Source of the DNA: Ceratobasidium sp. AG-K
Lineage: Eukaryota; Basidiomycota; Agaricomycetes; Cantharellales; Ceratobasidiaceae
Assembly (NCBI GenBank): GCA_037039685.1
Contig: JAWNGF010000004.1
Location: 3,844,001-3,908,000, forward strand
Direction of reading: 5' to 3'
DNA: 64,000 bases
Below, piece by piece: positions 33,170 to 45,810 of this stretch (position 1 is the stretch's first letter; every line of letters starts with the position of its first letter). Both the position numbers and the translations under genes were made by a program. Under the pieces are notes generated by a model. The model had not been told where the DNA came from and ran no database searches. It saw only the letters and a list, made by a program, of their open reading frames with translations.

Positions 33170-34453
33170 CTGTTCTTATTTACCGCTATCCTACGCTCGC
33201 TTGTGCTATATTTTATCGTCCTGTGTTTATCGGTCTCTCGGTTCATCTCTCTTTGGCTCGTGTTTTTTATTTTTGTCAATTCAAGGATTTAGCATAGATT
33301 TTTAGGATTTGGTAATGTGAGTGAGTTGTGATATCGAGTGATTGGAAGGCCTGGGAGAATAACTCGGAGTTGACGGCTGGGTCAAGTCAGGGTATACACG
33401 AGTGAGGTGCCAACGCTGAAAAGAACACGACCACGAGTCGATTGAATCGAAAGAAGAGAGGTGAATAGATGAACAACCCCACCCCATTCCTTTATACATC
33501 CAGCATGTGGCACTTATCTCGCGAACCTCGTGGCCAGAGCATGGAGCACAGAACCAAAATTACTCGCCCTGATGGACGTCAAGGCCAAGCTCGACGATAG
33601 CCGGCCTGGCGGCTTCGGCAATAACTTCCGCGATGGGCGGGAGGGCGCGGGAAACGGCTCGGCAAATTGAGCGGGGTGAAACGGCTGTACCTAGATCTAT
33701 CTTGGGCACAGATCTTGGTTCTCTGGGTCGTACCTGGAGACTGCGGTTGGAATCTCGCCGTTGCACTGCGTTGACCAGGTCGACAGTGTGGCTGGTGTCC
33801 GCTTTGCGACGAGGGTAAATATTACATCTGATCGCCTCGCCCCGACGTTAGCGGTCGCATATATACTCCGCTGATACGGGCATTTAAGGATTGGACGATT
33901 TAGTGCATGTGCAAGCTCCTGCGTGTGTAGGTCGACCCGACCGTGGGCTTGAGGTTATGATTGAATACAACTCACGCCGCTCGTCAGGGTCATCCGGTAC
34001 AGTACCCGACGAGCACCGTGTCGCGGTGCTTCCCCCATTCCATCGAGTCTGAAACCGAAGAATGCAGAAATACCAAATTTACGCAAGGCATTTTGGAACT
34101 TGCAGGAATAATCAGGGGAAGGATTAGCGGGCTAGGAAGCACATGAACTTGGTTGAGAGATAGCATGGCTGAAACGTTACGTTTCGACTGCGTCCCGAAC
34201 GTCGTTCAAGGCTTGAGGTCGTGTGGGCAGGCGGTTGATCCCAGGTCAGAGTAATATCGCATAGAGCAGATGGGCATGTAGTCGCCGCCATTGGCTGGCT
34301 CGTATGCACTTGGATGATAGGTTTCTACGTCATGGGATATTTTAGCCGACAAGACTTTTGCTGACTCTGAGGCTGTCATCTCGTGGCTCGAATGATGAGG
34401 CGATGTCTGATCATCTCGATCTCGGGATAATTGCCTGTCTGGTTTTGACGACC
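33170..34453. other. Intergenic region
   Basis: 1.28 kb between the RhoGEF stop and the first NACHT-WD40 gene. T-rich 3' flank at 33170-33290. Minor open frames on both strands (for example 34206-34472 minus) are not supported. The last about 250 bases should be the promoter of the NACHT gene. The frame is open for 96 bases upstream of the chosen start but without ATG. Confidence 0.35.
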
Positions 34454-37400
34454 ATGACCTCTGTTCCGTCACCCAAAGATTTAAGGCAACAACCGTTTGG
34501 AAGTGCTTTCCGGCGTGGCTACGACCGAATCAAAAATGCCATAAATTCTCCTTCTCCTTCATCTACTTCGATTTTCGGGAGCGCCACTGTCATGGAACTC
34601 CGCCTATCTCCAGAAATAAACAGACCAGGAAATCCGAATGAAATTGCACTTGGCACCACCCCAGAACAAAGTACTGCATTAACCCCTCGCCCTACCGGGA
34701 ATAAACCTAAAAAGCCTAGCGGAATATCTAGGCTGGAGACCGCGCTTCGAGTGCTAGAGAAGAGCGCGGGTGTATTGCCTCCTTTCAAATCAGTTATTGG
34801 GGAGTTTGTTGCTTGTCTGGATATCATACAGGCAAGTCAAAACCGTCCTTCGAATGACGGTCTGACTCTTAGAATAAGCAGGGGGCGGCAGCCAGTGTCA
34901 AGGATTACGAGGAGCTTACTGCAGAACTGGCTGAGTTGACGGCGACGCTCAATCAGTACAGACACGAGTTCGGTTCAGAAGACCCTGATGGTACGGTTGT
35001 ACGAATTTCATTGTGAGTATTACTTCGCTTGCGAGAGTCCTTACTGAGAATGTATAGATCCATCAAGACGGAAGTAGAGCGTATAAAGGAACTACGCGGA
35101 TGTAATACAGGAATGAGAATGGTCCAGGCTCACGAGAAGGAGGAAATAGTAGATTCCTATCGCAGGATCGAAAAGTTGTTCCGGCAATTACACGTATGTC
35201 ACTCATGGAAAGTACTCCGCTAGCTTTCGGGATTCTGACTCGTGGGATAGGGCGATGTTGGTATTCGAACTTGGAAAAACACAGACAAGCAAAGGGTGGT
35301 GCGTCGGTAAATGCTGGGTTGAGTTGAGTTTTAGATGAACACTTCCAACTTACAGACAACGCTTCTCCAAGGGCTATCTCCTATGGATGACGCTCGATAT
35401 AATTCTAGCTATTCAACGACTATCAAACGACGTGGATGCACAGCAGAGACTCGCGAACAGGTGCAAGCCGACCTCCAAGACTGGGTAGAAACCCCTCAAT
35501 GGACCCCAAATATACTGGATGAACGGAATGGCGGGGACGGGTAAAACCACAATTGCATACAGCTTTTGCGAGTGGCTCGAGGCAAATCATCGACTAGGAG
35601 CGAGCTTCTTTTGCTCGCGCATTTCAGCCTCATGTCGCAATGTGAACTCCATAGTACCTAGCATTGCATACCAGCTCGCCCGGAGCTCTCCAGTGTTTCG
35701 GACAGCACTCTGCGCAATCTTGGAGGTTGACCCAGACGCCAGCAAGCTGAATGTAGTAAAACAGTTCGAGAGACTCATACGGGAGCCGATATTGGCCTCC
35801 AGGGACACTATGCCGGAAGACATGGTCATTGTGATAGATGCGCTAGATGAATGCGAAGACGACTATGGTATCCGACTTGTTCTTGGGACCCTGTTAAAGC
35901 TTGGAGAAAGCCTTCCTGTCAAGTTCTTTGTGACAAGTCGACCTGAACCCGCAATTCGTGACAATATGCTGTTTCCGGGAAGGTATTTACCGACCATATT
36001 GCATTTGCATGATATCGAGCAATCTATCGTGGAGGAGGACGTCAAGAAGTACCTTGCAGAAGCACTCAGCGTGATTTCACCACCGCCATCCGACCAACAA
36101 ATCGCGCAGCTCGCTAAACGCTCGGGAAAGCTGTTCATCTATGCAGCCACTGTTGTGCGATATATTATACCTGGAAGAGGGGCGGCAAACGCAACCTCTC
36201 GACTGAACGCAATGCTGGCCCCGGATTCGCAATCGACTGGCAAAGACCGACCCAGAAAACAGTACAGGCAACTGGACGGACTATACACTACAATCCTTGC
36301 TTCTGCTTTCGACGCCAACGAATTAGAGGAAACCGAGATGGAAGATATGAGACTTGTACTCAGGACAGCGGTGTGTGCAAAGGAGCCTATGACCATACCA
36401 GCCTTGGCGATATTCCTTGACATTCCCGATAATCGAATACTCTCAGCACTACAACCCCTCCGGTCGGTCCTTCACGTATCAGAACCAGGAGATATTGTCT
36501 CTACGTTACATGCCTCATTTTCCGACTATATGCTCGATAACTCTCGATCAAGGGAGTTTCACTGCACTCCGGATGGACATAGCGAATTCATGGCGCACCG
36601 GTGCTTCGATATTATGAAGGACCAGCTACGATTCAATATGTGTGATCTCGGGACGTCATTCGTCTTTGACAAAGACGTGCCGGACCTGGGCCAACGAATT
36701 CATGCCAGCGTCTCCTCCAGCCTATTCTATTCGTGCCAATACTGGGGTGAACACCTGTCGTCATCTGGGGCCTCAAAATCACTCAGCGAGAAGTTAGGCA
36801 ACTTTCTGTCTCACAAGCTACTATTCTGGATAGAGGTACTTAACCTCAAGCAGTGCATTATATTGGGAGTCCCAGCATTGGCTTGTGCGGCGAGGTGGCT
36901 ACTAGTAAGTCTCACATGCCTTCAGTCCGTCCTCGGAGGTTGAAGCTGCGGTAGACCAATAAATACTCTGCGATTATCCGAAAGCAGGCCGTTGATGCGC
37001 GGGACTTTATCACCCGATTTGCTGCTAGCGCATGCAGCCGTAGCACACCTCATATTTATATCTCTGCGCTACCATTTTGCGCAAAATCGAGCGCCGTGTA
37101 TGCGCACTACTGGGAACGCATGCAAATGCTGTTGGACGTGCGAGGAGCGGCCATAAATCAAAGAAACCGGGCTGCACAGGCCACCTGGGCCACCAACTCC
37201 CGCGTACTGTCAGTTGTTATTTCGCCCGACGGCACACGCATAGCCTCCGGTTCTGTCAATGGGAATATTGATATACGAGACGCGCGTACCGGCGACATTC
37301 AGGCCGTCGCTGACCCATTTATAGAGGAAGTAAACCTGGCCCACTCGGTGGTATTTTCTCCTGACGGCACATGTGTTGCTTCTGGATCAAGTGACCACGT

Positions 37401-39333
37401 TATCCGACTGTGGGATTCGCGCACAGGAAACCTTGTTAGTGGCCCATTCTTGGGGCACACGGGTTCAGTTCACTCAGTCGCATATTCTCCTGATGGGACA
37501 TATATTGTTTCTGGCTCCGCCGACATGTCGATCCGAGTCTGGAACACGCATACCGGTAGCCAGACGACCGAGCCGTTCACAGGGCATACAGATTCTGTCA
37601 ACTCGGTTGCTTTCTCGCCTGATGGCACGCGTATTGCCTCTGGATCTACCGACAAAACCATCAGAGTTTGGGATATACAAAAAGGCAGCACTGCTGTAGG
37701 ACCACTTGAAGGTCACACAGACTCGGTCAATTCGGTTGCGTTTTCTCCCGATGGACAGCTTATCGTGTCTTGTTCCAATGACAAAACCATCCGAGTATGG
37801 GATTCATGTACCGGGATGATGGCTACGCCCGGGCTACTTAGAGGGCATGCGAAGCCGATCAGCTTCGTCGCGTTTGCTCCTGACGGTCTACGCATCGCTT
37901 CATGCTCTCGTGATAGCACTATCAGGCTGTGGGACATACGTACAGGCGCCGTCGTGGCCGGGCCGTTTGAAGGGCATACACATTCGGTCAATTCGGTTGC
38001 GTTCTCTCCTGATGGAACGCAAATTGTGTCCTGCTCTGGCGACAAAACTATCCGGATCTGGTATGCCGATAGTAATGATTCGGTGGATGGAATGACTAAT
38101 GGACACAAGGACTGGGTCACCTCTGTTGCATTCTCCCCTGATGGGACTCGTATCGCCTCTGGATCTGATGACCATGCCATCAAGTTGTGGGACGCAAACA
38201 CGGGAAACCTAGTCCCCGGCCTCTTTGAAGGGCATACACATGGAATAAATTCAGTTACATTTTCTTCAGACGGCACCCTCATCGCTTCTGGTTCTAGCGA
38301 CAAAACTGTCCGAATCTGGGATGTAGGCACTAGTAAACTTGCTACTGCTCCGCTCAAGGGACATACCAGAAGAGTGAACTCTGTTGCGTTTGCCCCTGAT
38401 AACGTGACCATTGCCTCTGGCTCTGGTGACCTGACCATCCGAGTTTGGGATGTGCGTACGGGTGACATTATCGCAGCCCCATTCGCGGGTCATACATCCT
38501 GGGTCAACTCGGTTGTTTTTTCCCCCGATGGGGCACGAATAGTTTCCGGTTCACTTGACCATACCATTCGAGTCTGGGATTCACACACCGGGGACACTAT
38601 GGTTGGTCCATTCATAGGACATTTGGGTTCGGTCAACGCAGTCTCGTTCTCTCCTGACGGCACGCGTATCGTCTCTGGCTCCGACGACAAGACCATCCGG
38701 GTTTGGGATGCACGGACCGGGATCACAGTTGCCGGACCGTTCGTAGGGAACGCTGACGCAGTCAATTCGGTTACGTTCTCCCCTGACGGTATGCTGATTG
38801 TCTCTGGCTCTACAGACATTCGAGTATGGGACGTACGCACCGGTGATACAACTGGTGGTCCATTCAATGGTCATACGCACTGGGTCATGTCAACTGTCTT
38901 CTCCCCTGATGGCACACGCATTGCTTCTGGCTCATACGATCATACTATACGGGTTGCAGATGTGCGTTTCTGCTTCACCGATACCGTGCCAAACCGCAGA
39001 CACATCGGATTCGCCCACTCGGCAATCCGGGATCATGCCGGCACCATTTCCGGCCTCGATAATGACCACGTTGTTCCACCTGCCAACATACAGAGCTACT
39101 TTGGGGCGGGCTCAGAGAGTCGAAACAATAACTCAGAGGTTGAATTTCGAATACACGATGATGGATGGGTTACCCTCGGTAGCATTCCACTTTTTTGGGT
39201 ACCCCCCGACCTACGAACGAATCTACCATATCCTTATGACTTGTTCGTAATTGGTACACAGGGTTCTCTTACTATAGGTTATCGGGGTCTTGCCTTGGGC
39301 GAGAGGTGGACCGAGTGTTACATATCTTCTTAA
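34454..39333 (+). CDS. NACHT-WD40 STAND protein (NLR-like), with one frame break
   Basis: A fungal NLR-like signalling ATPase, of the class of HET-E/HET-D used in non-self recognition. Exons: 34454-34831, 34882-35012, 35058-35193, 35251-35298, 35356-36904, 36988-39333; about 1528 aa. N-terminal part (about 1-230): helical, with coiled segments (DYEELTAELAELTATLNQY). NACHT: Walker A GMAGTGKTT, Walker B MVIVIDALDECED, then winged-helix part. C-terminal: 14 WD repeats of about 43 aa (HTDSVNSVAFSPDGTRIASG type), and a tail DDGWVTLGSIPLFWVPPDL. Intron 1 starts with GCAAGT (GC-AG). One extra base (or two missing) near 35506-35514 breaks the frame just before Walker A. Repeat 13 lacks two residues (GSTDIRVWD). 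The start MTSVPSPKDLRQQ was chosen because it is the first ATG followed by the usual Ser/Pro-rich leader. Confidence 0.92.
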
Positions 39334-39741
39334 TGATTTGGTACGTTATGCTAGCAGCGGTTATCCCACACTTAAATTCATATACATTGCGCTTTGCAGC
39401 CAAACCCACCTACTACATACTCTCAAAATGCTTGGACGCTCTTGTTAGCCACTCGGTCGGCCATATACTCAGTCAATCGAGTCATCATAGCTCGTTTATT
39501 TATTTATTTTCGTATGTAGCCGGGCAGGAAATAAGGTCAGGGTTTACTATGGTACTCTCGCTGCTTGAATAGGGGTCTCATCATGTAGAATTACCCTTAA
39601 AATCCTGCATGTATTTCGGCGCCATTGCTGGAGGGAGACCTTGGCGAGCAAGGGGCACGCAAGGCTGGAGCATCAATAATGGAAAGTAAGGGGTCAGGCT
39701 TCAAGACATGGTGCATACTAGCAATAAACATCAGCAGAAGC
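39334..39741. other. Intergenic, between convergent NACHT-WD40 genes
   Basis: 408 bases between the two stop codons. AT-rich with a TTTATTTATTTATTTT tract near 39496-39511. It serves as the 3' flank of both genes. No other feature was seen. Confidence 0.4.
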
Positions 39742-42700
39742 CTATCGTTGTGAACAGGGTACATAGCAGCCACTCCATAACTCTCCGAGTCTGGCGTTTT
39801 GAAAGTCAATAGTGATAAAGCCCTCGGGTGATATCAAGCAAATCATGTTGGACAGGACTATTCGGTCACGTAGATCAGGAGGCAGCCAGAGGAGCAGTCG
39901 TTGGTGCTCGTCTAGCAGCCACCCATTTTCGTCGAGCACCCAGGAACCAGAGCAGTTATTAAAAGGCTGCGTAGTCTGATGAAATTGGTAGGGAGCGTGA
40001 TTGTGTGATTATTAGCGGGGTGTAGAAAAGAATTGCACTCGAAAAGTTGGACCTACCTCGGTCACAGGTCCAGGCGCATACCACAACCTGATGGTGTTAT
40101 CGTCCGAGCCCGAGACAATGTGCGTACCGTCGGGTGAGAATGAGACCGAGTAGACTGAACTCGTGTGCCCCTTGAGTGGGTCGGACAGTGCCTCGCCGGT
40201 TTGTGCATTCCATACCTGGACCGTCTTGTCGTAGGAGCCAGAGACGATGTGTAGACCGTCAGGCGAGAATGCAACCGAGTATACCGGGGCAGTGTGCCCT
40301 TTGAGTGGGTCCAGCAGTGATTTGCCGGTTTGTGCATCCCACACCCGAATCGTGTTGTCATCTGAGCCAGAGGCGATGCACATGCTGTCTGGTGAGAATA
40401 CAACCGAGTTGACCGAGCTAGTGTGCCCTCTGAGGGGGTCGAGCAGCGGTTTGCCTGTTTGTGCATCCCACACCCAGATAGTGTTATCATCCGAACATGA
40501 GGCGATGCGCGCGCCGTTAGGTGAGAATGAAACCGAGTTCACCGAGTCGGTGTGCCCTTGAAGCGGTTCAAGCAACGAGGAGTAAGCTTTTGTACACCAT
40601 ACCCGGATTGTGTTGTCATAAGAGCCGGAGACGATACGCATGCCGTCAGATGAGAATCCAACTGACTTGACCGAGTTCGTATGCCCTCGGAGCGGATCAA
40701 GCAGTAGTTTGCCTGTTTGTGCATCCCACACCCGGGCTGTGTTATCACTCGAGCCAGAGATAATGCACGTTCCATCGGGTGAAAATCCGACCGAGTGAAC
40801 AGTGTACATGTGCCCTCGCAGCGGGTCGACCATCGACTCGCCGGTTTGTGCATTCCACACCCGAATTGTGTTGTCAGACGAGCCAGAGACGATACGCATT
40901 CCATCATGTGAGAATGCAACCGATCTAACTGGGCTGGTGTGACCTTCGAGTGGTTCAAGCGGTGAGTTGCCAGTTTGTGCATCCCATACCCGAATTGTAT
41001 TGTCAGACGAACCAGAGACGACGCGCATTCCATCGGGTGAGAATGAAACCCACTTGACAGAGCCGGTGTGTCCTCTGTGCAGGTCGAGTAGCAATCCGCC
41101 AGTTTCTGCATCCCATACTCGGATTGTCTTGTCATCCGAGCCAGAGACGAGGCGCATTCCGTCAGGTGAGAATGCAACAGACCGGACTGAGCTAGTGTGC
41201 CCTTGGAGCGGTTCGAGCAGCAGGTCACCAGTTAGTGCATCCCACACCCGGACCGTGCCGCCTTCCGAGCCAGAGGCGATGCGAGTGCCGTCAGGCGAGA
41301 ATGTGACTGAGTATATCGAGAATTCTGACAATGCTGAGAACCTATATTCTTCGGGCGATTGGAACAGTGGTTTGCCTGTTTGTGCATCCCACACCCAGAT
41401 TTCGTCATTCGAGCCAGAGGCAATGCGCATGTCATCGGGCGAGAACGTGACCGAGTTGACCGAGCCAGTGTGCCCTTCAAGAGGTTCAAACAGTAACTTG
41501 CCGGTTTGTGCATCCCACATCCGGATTGTGCTGTCATCCGACCCAGAGACGACGTATGTGCCGCCATGTGAGAATGCAACCGAGAGGACGGAGCCGGTAT
41601 GCCCTTCCAGCGGGTCGAGCAGCAATTTGCCTGTTTTTGCATCCCATACTCGAATTGTCTTGTCAGACGAACCAGAGACGATGCGCATGCCGTCGGATGA
41701 GAATCCAACTGACTTGATCGAGTTGGTATGCCCTCTGAGCGGGTCGAGCAATGGCTTGCTGGTTTGTGCATCCCAGATCTGTATCGTCCCGTCCTTCGAG
41801 CCAGAAACAATGCGCATGCCGTCAATCGAGAACCCAACAGAATCTATCGCCCTAGTCTCATTCAGAACACCGAGCAGTGCAAGCTGGCGCCTAGTAATCC
41901 CAGTCCCTCCCAGCCTCGCAAGCCCACGAGCCCGTTGTGTATAAAGGATTCCGAGCGACTCCCAACTTGGCCAAGCTGCCAGCATCGACACATATAGATG
42001 AGCAGTGCTACGCGAGACGTCGTTCGTCGCAAACATGGTTACAAACCGCCATGCGTCGTGAACTAAGTCCTTTGTCGCCTGGGGGGCATTCCCTTCCTGA
42101 GGTCATTTTAGCCTTTTGATCTACGTGGCTGAATGTTCTATTGACTTACATCGCACCACAACCCTGCCGTTTGAATTATTATAGCGCCAGCGTCCATTTG
42201 CCTCTTCAAATTGAGTACTTCCATCCACAGCAACAATCGATCCGCCACGAATTGGTGGATTCTCCGCAAACGGTTGGCAGACGGCCCTCCAAGCTTCAAA
42301 TGTACAGCCCAATAACGGCATGCGTAGAATAAGTCTTCAGGGATATTGCGTTTTATTCGCTCGTCAATCCCTTGTGTCTGCTCGTCATACACGTAGGAGG
42401 ATCCAGTCCGCAAATGTTAAATTGTTTCTCATTGCAATCGATCCGATCAAAGCATAACTCAGCCAGGTGTCCATGGTGATCTGTGCGTAGGCAGACATGC
42501 CTCTTGGATCGCGAAGGGTCGAGCATATAGTCCGGAAATGATGCATGGAGGGGGGCGACGAGACCACCATCCCTAGCGATGTGAAGCACGGACCATAGAG
42601 GCTCAAGAGCGTCTTGTACTAAGTTCGCATCGCCGAATCTGAGGAGTTTAGTCAGCGCCTGGATTGTCATCGGCTCCTGTGCGCATACAACTGTGTCCAG

Positions 42701-44887
42701 AACGAGTTTCATATTAGTTATTTCATCTTCCTCAAGATCGAGGTTATCAAACGCGGAGTCGAGAATGGCGCTATACAGAGCATCGATATGGGTATCCGTT
42801 CTGGAGGGGCCTAAGCTAGTCATCTCAAGCACGACTTTCACCCGCCTTTGTCGACGTGGGACTGAGGTTGCAGTTCCAATATACCGAACGACGGTGGCGG
42901 CGTAAATGAAAAGGACGCCTGCGCGCTCGACCAGGGCGGAGAGATCAGTCTCGCAGACGGATACGGAAAAGTTGTTAAGCTCCGTTTGTAGGTATAGCTT
43001 GATGTCCTCTTTTACGATCGATGCCTCAAGCTCGTGCAAGATTAGCTTTGCCCTGGGATCACCAATGTTCTGCCGAATCTGGAACTCGGGGCGGCTAGAT
43101 ACAAAGACCTTGAGCGGCAGGTCTGGCGCATACAGGGCGAGATTCTTGAGCAAGCTGCCAATCCCAATGGTATCTTCACATTCATCCAAGGCATCGACCA
43201 CCATCACAAGATTCTGCGGTAGGGCTGCTGCCGCTGCGCGCAATGGGCCGACAATCAGTCCCTCCAGTTGTATCGGAATCGTCTTTGTATGCAGGTCGGG
43301 ATCTTGCTCCAGACCCAAGCATAATGCGCGACAAAATGGACGAGAGAACCGAGCAAGCTGATATGCAACCGTAGGGAGGATGAGCTTGGCATCGCGGCAT
43401 TCGGGTTGAAGCCGCGTACAGAAGAAGCTTGCACCGAGCTCGTGTGATTGGTCAAGCATCTTGCATAGGCTGCTGGCGATTGTTGTTTTGCCAGTTCCAG
43501 CCATTCCACTTAGCCAGTACATATTTTCTTTATTCTTGTCATGCCTCCAGTTGTCCAGATCCGCTAGAACTTGCTTTCGTGTCTCGGGGGTGCACTCTCG
43601 GCGACCAATCTGAACTGATTCCGCAGAGTTGTAGCACGCTGACATTGACGGACTGAGTGACTTCAAGAGAGTTTCCTGTTTTCATATGGTTGCATGAGAT
43701 CAAACTGAGAACAGGGCTCTCCAAAACTCACGGTTGCCTGTTTGTCTAAAAACTTCCACATACTCAGGTCCGCGTTTAGCTTTGAATCAGTGAGTATATA
43801 CACATGTTTGCACGCTGCAGCAGACTAACCCTCATTCGCTCCAGATGTCCGTGAATCCGCCGGTAGCACGCCATCACATCGTCTAGGTCCTTGTTTGCTT
43901 CCTGGTATCGCCTTGCTGTTCCCCGCTCTTCTTTGGTTGAAATCTGGTCCAACTCTTTCTGGACCGCACTGCACCACATGTGTCAATTGACAACACCGGC
44001 TAACACGATATCTACTTACCTGCATAGGTTGCTCATTCCTGGGGTCATCACCAGTGGAACGTCACCAGAAAAGTGAGTACTTAGGATGCTAAATAGGTCT
44101 TCAAGCTCCTTCCTTAGCGTCGCATATTCTGATCGCACCTCTGCGATATCCTGGAGCACGAAATATTAGAAGTGAGTCCCAAGGGAGCACGGTCACCTCG
44201 ACTAACCTCGTACATGTTGATGATATATCTCAACTCGCCCATGACTACCTTGAAGGGCGCGAATCCGATGGCCATATTCAGGACTTGTTGGAATCGATTG
44301 AAGCATTTCCAGGTTTTAGGAGTGTCCGATAACGGAAGTTTTGTAGAGAGTGATGCGGGAGCCATAGGAGCGGTGACATTGCACTCGGATCCGGCTGTGA
44401 TAACCGACAAGGCATTCTCAGGGTTTCGTGGCAAGGACATGGGCTGTGCCGCTGTGATATCTTGCTGTGAGCCGTCCAGCTGCGCGGCACCACCTCCATA
44501 TTTTCTGGCCAAGTCGGCAATGGGTATGGAGCCCGAGGCATCCCCAGGACCACCAGGCGGAATCATCAACTGTACAGAGTCATTTTGAACGCCTAGTGTT
44601 CCAGAAATCATACACGAAGGAAGAGAACCAGCTGGAACATCTATTGCGAGGGGACGATTTTCCCGGGTGGGATTAGTCGCAGCTCCAACCCTGAATTCAC
44701 TGCTTTGTGGCAGCAGTTGAGAACCAGACAATGGTGCGGGAGAGTGGGACTGGACTCGATCCAAGGTGGGCGTATGGTCAGCTTGAGCGCTCGGTAGGGA
44801 GCTAGTTGGTTGTGCAGAGATACCCAAGGACGAGAATCCGTCCTTGACTCTCCCCCGAATGCCCTTGAATCGTTCACGAATCGTCAT
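39742..44887 (-). CDS. NACHT-WD40 STAND protein (NLR-like), second copy, with one frame break
   Basis: Paralogue of the convergent neighbour with the same plan. Seven exons: 44887-44207, 44150-44020, 43968-43830, 43779-43732, 43675-42150, 42096-40057, 39975-39742; about 1599 aa. The N-terminal 230 residues start MTIRERFKGIRGRVKDGFSS (basic), then Ser/Pro-rich. A helical region (EVRSEYATLRKELEDLFS) follows. NACHT: Walker A GMAGTGKTT, Walker B LVMVVDALDECED. Then 14 WD repeats (GHTSSVNSVVFSPDSMCIAS type), most with the same DAQTGK/LLDPLRGHT linker, showing recent internal duplication. Repeat 5 has an insertion (EYRFSALSEFSIYS). The tail (DENGWLLDEHQRLLLWLPPD) is in a separate last exon, unlike copy 1. 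One base is missing near 42396-42403, between NACHT and WD parts; exon 5 is one base short of a multiple of three. Confidence 0.92.
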
Positions 44888-45285
44888 AGAAGTAGGCTAC
44901 AAAGGTTACCAGTGGTCGTACTCTATCAGTTTTAGCGCACACCACGCCTTGCTGGATTTCATAAGCCAAATGTGTTATTCCTCAGAGGCACATGCTATTC
45001 TTGCGAGTTATAGAAAGGGCACACCATGCATTTGGTCGGGGCCTTATGGAAGCGGTTGCAAATCAGGGTTCACTTGCTCATTGGTCCTCAGCTCGAGGGC
45101 CACGAGAGAGAATAAGTGGGAGCGCACCTTTCGCTACTAGTTGTCCGGTGCAGTGCAATATTCCATCCCTATATTCCACCCAATTTCTATACAATTCAAA
45201 ACTAGGTATATGTCCTTGGTTCCCGCGTTCACCTTAACACGATTTTGGGGCCGAGCACCCGACCATCTCGCCCAAAAGAACTCAA
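44888..45285. other. Upstream region of the second NACHT-WD40 gene
   Basis: 398 bases between the start codon of the minus-strand NACHT gene and the left copy of a 13-base direct repeat. It should contain the promoter. No TATA or other clear signal could be pinned. Short frames on the plus strand are unsupported. Confidence 0.35.
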
Positions 45286-45656
45286 AGTAGGCAGACTTTA
45301 TTTTATTTTTTTTAAATCCGGGCTCGATTCTTTTAACCTTTCGGTTATGTAAGACGTGCACATAAGTAGAGAGGGAGAGAAAGAAGCAAGCAGAGAAGAC
45401 CCGTTACCGCACCCCGTTAGACGGGCCTACGCCCCCCTAACGTCCGAGTTGCAGCGCAATCGTTTTATAAGGCCTCCGGGTCGGAAAAAGGAAAGATTAG
45501 GTAAGAAGGGGGGGGAGAAAAGTAAGATAAAGTAAGGAGAAGAAGGGGCAGGCAGCGACGAGAGGAAACAGAAAAGGAGGTAACGAAAAAGTTGGTTGTT
45601 GGTTGCTCATTGGTCGTGTCATCCCTGTCGGCGCCCGAGGCGGAGTAGGCAGACTT
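45286..45656 (-). mobile_element. Retroposon-like insertion with 13-base target-site duplication
   Basis: The 13-mer AGTAGGCAGACTT occurs at 45286-45298 and again at 45644-45656, enclosing 345 bases. The left end is followed directly by a T-rich run (TATTTTATTTTTTTTAAAT), which is a poly(A)-like tail if the element lies on the minus strand. Close to it, read on the minus strand, is a short hairpin (AACC-GAAA-GGTT) and a TCGA-containing segment (AATCGAGCCCGG) that recalls a pol III B box. No coding capacity was seen. A long direct repeat plus an A-tail is the mark of target-primed retrotransposition, so a SINE-type element is the best guess. The source family is not known. Confidence 0.55.
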
Positions 45657-45810
45657 ACATAAACACATGTCATGCACTGACTTGGGACGCCAGATTTAAC
45701 CACCTACCAAATACACAGCTTGGTTAGGCACAAACTGTAAATTACAAGAATAAAATCAACCTTTTCAAACTAAATAACAAGGTGGCAGAGGCCACATTGA
45801 TATGTAGGTC

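Noticed and set aside
37713..38468. Long antisense frames over WD40 repeats (also 40967-41944)
   Set aside because: They arise because the repeated codons of WD units are open on the opposite strand; the sense frames match the WD40 family.
45300..45345. Functional tRNA at the T-rich end of the retroposon-like insert
   Set aside because: The TCGA segment and the GAAA hairpin resemble tRNA parts, but T-stem and acceptor pairing are absent.
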